Shown piece by piece: positions 59,102 through 64,000 of a DNA stretch of 64,000 nt. The DNA comes from Actinoalloteichus_B caeruleus (GTDB lineage: Bacteria > Actinomycetota > Actinomycetes > Mycobacteriales > Pseudonocardiaceae). The stretch lies in assembly GCF_000718005.1 (NCBI RefSeq), contig NZ_JODV01000001.1. One strand, given 5' to 3'. Below the pieces are notes generated by a model. That model was not told the DNA's origin. It saw nothing but the letters and a program-made list of their open reading frames with translations, and made no database searches. How positions within the stretch are numbered: the stretch's first letter is position 1; each line of letters begins with the position of its first letter. The position numbers were made by a program, and so were the translations under genes.

Positions 59102-59698
59102 TCAGCGGTGCCCAGGTCCTCCCTGATCACCCGGAGCTGGCGGGTCCGCCTCCGGGCCGCGGGTCGGCCGGTCGAGCCGGTGGACGTGGTGGCTGCCGTC
59201 GTCGAGGGGGTTGTCCGGGGTGAGGTACCCGGTGCCGATGGCGGCGTACCCGGCGCGGCGCAGGGCCGACCAGGACGGCGTGTTGGACGTGGCGACGGGG
59301 ACGATGATCGCGCTCGCCTCCGGGTGGTCCCGCCAGCAGAGCTCGGTGAAGGCCTCGATCAACAGCGTGCCGAGACCCCGCCCCAGCAGCTCCGGCTCGC
59401 CGATGAAGTAGTCGATGGTGAGCGCGTCGGACGGGACGTCGACGAGCTCGATCAGTTCGCGATGCCCTTCCGGGTAGTCGTGGATCCGGCACCGCTGCGC
59501 GAACCCGATGGGGCTGCCTCCCCACAGCACGAGGAAGTCCTCGGACGGCTCCGTGCCCCGCACGCTGCCCGCGAAGTCGCGCTCCACCCCCGCGTCGCTG
59601 GTGTCGTGCACCCAGTAACGGGCCACGTGCGGGCGGCGGAGCCAGGTCTGGATGAGCCGAAGGTCGTCGTGCCGGGTCCGACGGAACTCGAGCGCCAT
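59102..59698 (-). CDS. GNAT-family N-acetyltransferase
   Basis: A 198-residue acetyltransferase similar to aminoglycoside 6'-acetyltransferase-like proteins. The start LEFRRTRHDDLRLIQTWLRRPHVARYW is typical of that group. The acetyl-CoA loop is IGEPELLGRGLGTLLIEAF, and the C-terminal strand SNTPSWSALRRAGYAAIGTGYL completes the fold. ATG at 59698, GGGAGAG upstream. It could modify an aminoglycoside or a polyamine/peptide; sequence alone does not decide. It lies between two identical initiator tRNA genes. Confidence 0.88.
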   Translation of the reverse strand: MALEFRRTRHDDLRLIQTWLRRPHVARYWVHDTSDAGVERDFAGSVRGTEPSEDFLVLWGGSPIGFAQRCRIHDYPEGHRELIELVDVPSDALTIDYFIGEPELLGRGLGTLLIEAFTELCWRDHPEASAIIVPVATSNTPSWSALRRAGYAAIGTGYLTPDNPLDDGSHHVHRLDRPTRGPEADPPAPGDQGGPGHR

Positions 59699-60129
59699 CC
59701 GGCCACTCTCCCAGCCCGGTCCGACACGCACCCCGAGCGTGCCCTACCGGGAGACCAACTCGTGACCATCCGCGGCGTGCCCGAGCCGCCAGCGGTGGGA
59801 CTCCCGACAGCGTGGACGTCCACCGTTCCCGAAGGGGCCGTGTGACGGCGTCGCCGGGACGTCACCCTCGCGACCGGGGATGCTTCTCCCTCCCCCGGGG
59901 CCGACGAGGTCCGCCCGGGAGCTGGATGGTGCCACGCCCCGCCCGTCCCGGCGGCTCTCGGCCCTCGCCGCGCGCCCGGGTCCAGGTGCGCCCGCCGTGG
60001 ATCACCGGCGGATACGGGTCCCTCACCAGCCTCGGCCCCCGACCAGCCGAGCCGCCAGCCGCGGCGGAGGACGGCGCCTGCCGCCCACGGACGCTCGACC
60101 AGGCCGGACCGACCCCGGGATGCGAAAAA
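59699..60129. other. 431-bp intergenic region
   Basis: No gene or clear site recognised between the GNAT start and the terminator of the second tRNA gene. Confidence 0.4.
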
Positions 60130-60155
60130 TCCCGCACACCTCGCGGTGTGCGGGA
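60130..60155 (-). terminator. Rho-independent terminator of tRNA-fMet copy 2
   Basis: An 11-bp stem (TCCCGCACACC and its complement) with a 4-base loop, followed on the minus strand by TTTTT. It starts 9 bases past the tRNA 3' end. Confidence 0.9.
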
Positions 60156-60163
60156 CCTCGTGG

Positions 60164-60237
60164 TAGCGGGGGCAGGATTCGAACCTGCGACCTCTGGGTT
60201 ATGAGCCCAGCGAGCTACCGAGCTGCTCCACCCCGCG
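60164..60237 (-). tRNA. initiator tRNA-fMet (CAT), copy 2
   Basis: Identical over its 74 bases to copy 1, with the same initiator features (three G-C pairs next to the anticodon loop, C1-U72 mismatch, no encoded CCA). The 25 bases upstream of both copies are also partly alike, which suggests a segmental duplication. Confidence 0.95.
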
Positions 60238-60298
60238 TCGCTCAGGACCTGGCCTCCGGCCACTGCGGAGATGGCCTCCGCTCGCCCTGACTTCAATT

Positions 60299-60327
60299 AC
60301 TTTAGAACGGATCAACCTCGAACGCAA
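60299..60327 (-). promoter_or_regulatory. promoter of tRNA-fMet copy 2
   Basis: TTGCGT (-35, 60327-60322), 17-bp spacer, TAAAGT (-10, 60304-60299), about 60 bases before the tRNA 5' end; spacing matches the promoter of copy 1. Confidence 0.65.
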
Positions 60328-60470
60328 ATCGCGGGGACCAGATCCAGCCGTGACCCCCGTCTCACTCCGCTCGGCCCACCGCGCCCGGACGAGGACGACG
60401 CCCCGGGGGAGTGCCCCCGGGGCGTCGCTCACGGAGTCAGCGCCGCCGGCCGGAACCGGCGGCTGGACTG

Positions 60471-63440
60471 TCAACCACCGTCTCCCCGCAGGGACTCGTA
60501 CTGCTCGATGGCCTCGGCGAGATCCTGGTAGGCCTGCCCGATCTCGGCGAAGTCACCGGAGCGCTGCGCCGACTGGAGCCGTTCGAGGGCCGAGTCCATG
60601 CCCTGGACCGCCGAGTCGACCGAGTCGGCGGGCGGAGCCTGCGGAGTGGTCGGCGTGCTCGTGTCCTCGCCCGCTCCCTGCTCCTCGGTCTCCGGTGGGG
60701 TGGGTGTGTCGTCGGTACCCGAGGGCTCGTCACCCTCGGCGACCTCCACGTCCTCCCCGGTGGGGTCGGTGGCCCCCTCACCGGCACCGGTGCCGAACAC
60801 CTCGTCGAGCGCCTCCGCGAGGGTGGGCGCGTACCCGACCCGGCCCTCGAAGCTCACCAACACCTTGGCGAGCTGCGGGAACGAGGAGTCCTCGTTCCTC
60901 CGCTCGATGTACACGGGTTCGACGTAGAGCAGACCGCCTCCCACCGGGAGGGTCAGCAGGTTCCCGAAGAGCACGTCGGTGGCCTGCTGCCGCAACAGGT
61001 TCAGCTCCGTGCTGACCTCGGTCGAGGAGACGAACTGCGTCTGCACCTGCTGCGGGCCCTGCGTCTGGCTGTCGACGGGGAGCCTGAGGACCGTCATGTC
61101 CCCGTAGTTCTCCGGATCGGAGTTCACCGACATGAAGCCGGAGAGGAACTGCCGTTGGAGGAACACCTGGGCGCTGGTGAGCTGGAAGGTCGCCTCTCCG
61201 GTGGCCGGGTCCTCCGCCAGGATGTAGTACGGCGGCTGCGGCGTGTTCGCCTCACCCGGGTCGTCACCCACGGTCGGGTCCGACGGCACGTTCCAGAAGC
61301 CGACGTTGGCGTAGAAGTCGCTCGGGTTGTCGACGTGGTAGCGGGTCAGCAGGTCCCGCTGCACCTTGAACAGGTCCTCCGGGTACCGGAAGTGCGCCCG
61401 CAGGTCGTCGCTGATCTCGCTCTCCGGCTGCACGGTGTCCGGGAAGACGCTCTGCCACGCCTGGAGGACCGGGTCCTCCTCGTCGACCGCGTAGAGCGTC
61501 ACGGTGCCGTCGTAGGCGTCGACGGTCGCCTTCACCGAGTTCCGGATGTAGCTGATCCGCTCGTCCAGCTGTTCCGGCACGCCCCGGGCGTTCGTGAGGC
61601 TGTCGGTGGTCGCCTCACCCAGTTCCGTCTTCTCCGCGTACGGGTAGTTGTCGAGCGTGGTGTACGCGTCGACGATCCAGGTGATCTTCCCGTCCACGAC
61701 CGCCGGGTAGGGGTCGCTGTCCACCGTCAGCCACGGCGCGACGTCGGCCACCCGGTCCCGGGGGTTCTGGTTGTAGATGATCTTGGAGTCGGGGCTGATC
61801 GCCTGGTTGAACAGGATGTTGCGTTCCGCGTGGTAGGCCGCGAACACCAGCCTGTTGAACCAGTTCCCGATCGGGACGCCACCCTCACCGGTGTAGGTGT
61901 ACCGGTCGTTGTCGGTGTCGTACTCGTACGGGTTGCCCTGGTCGTCGGTGGTCCCGACGATCGCGTAGGCGGTGCCCAGCTCCCCGAAGTACGTCCTCGG
62001 GTTCTCGACCGGGACGAAACCGTCCGGTGTCGCCAGGTCGCTGACCTTGAAGTTCGGGTAGCCGCCCTCACCGCCGGTGTCCGCCAGCGCCGAGTTCACC
62101 TCGTTCGCCGGGGCGGCGACGATCCCGTTCCCGTGGGTGTAGACCAGGTGCCGGTTGATCCAGTTCCGCTGGTTCTCGGCCAGGCCCTCGGTGTTGATCT
62201 CCCGCAGGGCAACGATGTAGTCCTGCGTCTCACCGTCGATCGTGTAGCGGTCGATGTCGAGCTTGTCCGGGAAGCCGTAGAAGTTCCGGCGCTGCTGGAG
62301 CTGCGTGAAGGTCTGGGTCAGGATGTTCGGGTCGAGCAACCGGACGTTCGGGATCGTCGCGGTGTCCTCGCGCAGGTCCGCCGGTTCGAGGTCGCTCTGC
62401 CCCTCGTAGTCGATGTAGTTGATGTCGTCGATGCCGTACGCGGCCCTCGTCGCCTCCATGTTGTTCGCGATGGAGGGCGCCTCCCGCTGGTTGGCGTTCG
62501 GGCGGACCGAGAACTGCTCGAGCGCCGCGGGCCACAGCGAGCCGAGCAGCACGCTGGACACGACGAGCAGGGCCGTCGCGATGGCCGGCCACTGGAGGTT
62601 GCGGCGCACCGCGCCCACGAAGAAGGCCGCGGCGCAGAAGACCGCGATGCACAGCAGGATCAGCTTCGCCGGCATCACCGCGTGCAGATCGGTGTAGGTG
62701 GCGCCGACGAAGTTGTCGTTGCGCTCCGAGGTCAGCAGGGCGAACCGGTCGAAGTAGTAGGCGACCGCCTTGAGCAGGACGAAGACGCCGGCCAGCACCG
62801 CGAGCTGGACCTTGGCGGCGCCGGTCAGGTCGCCACCCCGCCCGGCGAGCCGGATGCCGCCGAACAGGTAGTGCGCCACCAGCGCGCCGACGAACGCCAC
62901 CGCCACCGCGACGAACGCCCAACCGAGCAGCCACTGGAAGAACGGCAGCTGGAACGCGTAGAAACCGATGTCCCGCTGGAACTGGGGATCGGTCACCCCG
63001 AACTCGCCGCCGTTGAGGAAGAGCTGCACCGCCTGCCAGTTGCCCTGGCCAGCGACACCGGCCACGATGCCCACGAGGACGGGGATACCGAAGGCGAACA
63101 GCTTGATCCTGGCCGTCACCGCCGTGCGGTAGCGCGCCACGGGATCGTCGGGACCTGAGGCGGGCACGAACACCGGACGCGACCGGTACGCGAGCCACAG
63201 GCTGAGCGCGAGCACGGTTCCGACCAGAACACCGACCGCCACGAACAGCACGGCTCGGGTGAACAGGACCGTGGTGAAGACCGACCGGAAGCCGACCTCC
63301 CCGAACCACAGCCAGTCCACATAGGTGCTCAACAGCCGCGATCCGCTCAACAGCAACAGCAGCAGCACCGCACCGACAGCGATGAGGATCCGCGCTCGCC
63401 TGGAAAGTTTGGGCATGCCGACGGGACTCCGCATCGCCAC
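60471..63440 (-). CDS. UPF0182 family membrane protein
   Basis: A 989-residue protein typical of actinobacteria. Seven hydrophobic helices occupy residues 15-320 (ILIAVGAVLLLLLLSGSRLLSTYVDWLWFGEVGF at the start). A long extracytoplasmic part follows with family landmarks NFYGFPDKLDIDRYTIDG, HLVYTHGNGIVAAPANEV, YFGELGTAYAIVGT and QLTSAQVFLQRQFLSGFMSVNSDPENYG. The last 150 residues are an acidic Pro/Thr/Glu linker and a short helical end. Function unknown. GTG at 63440 has GGGAGAG 6 bases upstream; the ATG at 63434 is possible. It is divergent from the PPA1309-type gene. Confidence 0.93.
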   Translation of the reverse strand: MAMRSPVGMPKLSRRARILIAVGAVLLLLLLSGSRLLSTYVDWLWFGEVGFRSVFTTVLFTRAVLFVAVGVLVGTVLALSLWLAYRSRPVFVPASGPDDPVARYRTAVTARIKLFAFGIPVLVGIVAGVAGQGNWQAVQLFLNGGEFGVTDPQFQRDIGFYAFQLPFFQWLLGWAFVAVAVAFVGALVAHYLFGGIRLAGRGGDLTGAAKVQLAVLAGVFVLLKAVAYYFDRFALLTSERNDNFVGATYTDLHAVMPAKLILLCIAVFCAAAFFVGAVRRNLQWPAIATALLVVSSVLLGSLWPAALEQFSVRPNANQREAPSIANNMEATRAAYGIDDINYIDYEGQSDLEPADLREDTATIPNVRLLDPNILTQTFTQLQQRRNFYGFPDKLDIDRYTIDGETQDYIVALREINTEGLAENQRNWINRHLVYTHGNGIVAAPANEVNSALADTGGEGGYPNFKVSDLATPDGFVPVENPRTYFGELGTAYAIVGTTDDQGNPYEYDTDNDRYTYTGEGGVPIGNWFNRLVFAAYHAERNILFNQAISPDSKIIYNQNPRDRVADVAPWLTVDSDPYPAVVDGKITWIVDAYTTLDNYPYAEKTELGEATTDSLTNARGVPEQLDERISYIRNSVKATVDAYDGTVTLYAVDEEDPVLQAWQSVFPDTVQPESEISDDLRAHFRYPEDLFKVQRDLLTRYHVDNPSDFYANVGFWNVPSDPTVGDDPGEANTPQPPYYILAEDPATGEATFQLTSAQVFLQRQFLSGFMSVNSDPENYGDMTVLRLPVDSQTQGPQQVQTQFVSSTEVSTELNLLRQQATDVLFGNLLTLPVGGGLLYVEPVYIERRNEDSSFPQLAKVLVSFEGRVGYAPTLAEALDEVFGTGAGEGATDPTGEDVEVAEGDEPSGTDDTPTPPETEEQGAGEDTSTPTTPQAPPADSVDSAVQGMDSALERLQSAQRSGDFAEIGQAYQDLAEAIEQYESLRGDGG

Positions 63441-63600
63441 AGCGCACTCTCCCGGGTTGAGGACAAGGGACCAGGGGCCGGACGTGACCACACCGGGGTG
63501 GGGTGTGCGGTCCGTCCTGCGATGTCCAACTCTACGTGGGCGTCTCGCGCGTTCGGAGCCCCCCGTCGTGGGGTCCCCTCCCGACCGGAACGATGGACCC

Positions 63601-64000
63601 GTGGACGCAGAACACGACGCAGAACTGCCCCGGTCGCTGCCAGCCGCCGCTCGGGAGGTGGAGGAGTTCGTGGCCTCCGGGGGCTGGGACCAGCCCATCC
63701 AACTGTTCGCGCTGGTCAGCACCAGTGCGTTGTTGGCGAGGGAACCCAACCTGGTCGGTCAGGTTGACCCCGGGTCGACACTGACGCCGATCGCGCAGGA
63801 CGCCCTGCCCGACGGTGACCTCGCCGAGGCGCTGTCCGGGATCGAGTGGCCCGACGCCGTGGATGGCTGCGCGTTGGCGCAGGAGATCGTGGTGCTGCCG
63901 CCCGGCGCGGACGGCGCGGAGTCCGAGGAGGGCCTCGCCGTCAGCCCGGAGGAGGCCGCGAACCACCCGGAGCGCCGGGAGGCACGCCTGGTGGCGGCGG
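63601..64000 (+). CDS. PPA1309-family protein (partial, runs off the window)
   Basis: The first 133 residues of a protein whose frame is open to the window edge. It begins at GTG 63601: AAREVEEFVASGGWDQPIQLFALVSTSALLAREP ... LSGIEWPDAVDGCALAQEIVVLPP, which matches my memory of the PPA1309 family, small cytoplasmic actinobacterial proteins of unknown function that are often found next to UPF0182. The strongly biased third codon positions support this frame. The ribosome binding site is weak, and the ATG at 63593 is in another frame. Confidence 0.8.
   Translation, partial: MDAEHDAELPRSLPAAAREVEEFVASGGWDQPIQLFALVSTSALLAREPNLVGQVDPGSTLTPIAQDALPDGDLAEALSGIEWPDAVDGCALAQEIVVLPPGADGAESEEGLAVSPEEAANHPERREARLVAA

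Noticed and set aside
58701..59126. Plus-strand frames before the GNAT gene
   Set aside because: Arg/Gly/Pro-rich with no fold features; they cross the long inverted repeat and overlap the end of the real gene.
60411..63158. Long open frame on the plus strand opposite UPF0182
   Set aside because: It mirrors the real gene. The translation is Arg/Val/Gly-rich without fold signatures, as high-GC antisense frames are; the minus-strand frame has clear family motifs.
1..64000. Insertion sequences, transposases, integrases or prophage genes
   Set aside because: No DDE or recombinase motifs or terminal repeats with target duplication were found in any real frame.

Overview
The window is high-GC DNA with GTG starts, dense genes and actinobacterial marker genes: prfB-ftsE-ftsX-smpB-ssrA in one run, a UPF0182 membrane protein, a PPA1309-type protein and a Streptomyces-type gas vesicle cluster. 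I infer a mycelial actinomycete (Actinomycetota, perhaps Pseudonocardiales). The genus cannot be settled from the sequence.

Layout. 0.1-4 kb: small regulator and metabolic units (SRPBCC-ArsR facing a VOC protein; LysR facing an MFS exporter). 4.2-8.1 kb: a three-gene operon of a NUDIX/winged-helix protein, a nucleoside-phosphorylase-fold protein and a large membrane protein. The last two share a short beta-rich motif (VGIQ...[IV]..S[ST]VY) like the amyloid signalling motifs that pair effectors with receptors. This is the best candidate for a poorly described conflict or signalling system. 8.2-11 kb: Rrf2 regulator facing an Old Yellow Enzyme, then an alpha/beta hydrolase. 11.5-19.3 kb: a giant SARP-type ATPase regulator followed by two paralogous membrane-anchored PQQ-type propeller proteins. 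19.6-28.1 kb: a membrane protein, a DeoR-LacI hybrid regulator and a divergent five-gene sugar ABC operon ending in a dehydrogenase and a DUF2264 protein, each gene overlapping the next by 4 bp.

28.3-34.2 kb: a complete gas vesicle cluster on the minus strand in the order gvpO-A-F-G-Y-Z-J-L-S-K, with a promoter of the SigB/SigF type (GTTT-N16-GGGTAG) upstream of gvpO. 34.5-39.9 kb: two TetR regulators with clear palindromic operators (one with a tandem helix-turn-helix), a hydrolase, an FAD oxidoreductase and a bile-acid-symporter-family transporter. 40.3-47 kb: nucleotidyltransferase, SGNH hydrolase, NarL-type two-component system, DsbA-like protein and an MFS exporter. 47.1-49 kb: a secreted 5'-nucleotidase with an EF-hand loop.

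49.3-54.6 kb is core translation and division: trpS, tmRNA, smpB, ftsX, ftsE, prfB. smpB and tmRNA together rescue stalled ribosomes; ftsEX controls cell wall hydrolysis at division. 54.7-64 kb: PadR regulator, a small zinc-binding protein, an MFS pump fused to a MarR-like domain, two identical initiator tRNA genes flanking a GNAT acetyltransferase, UPF0182, and the start of a PPA1309-family gene that runs off the window.
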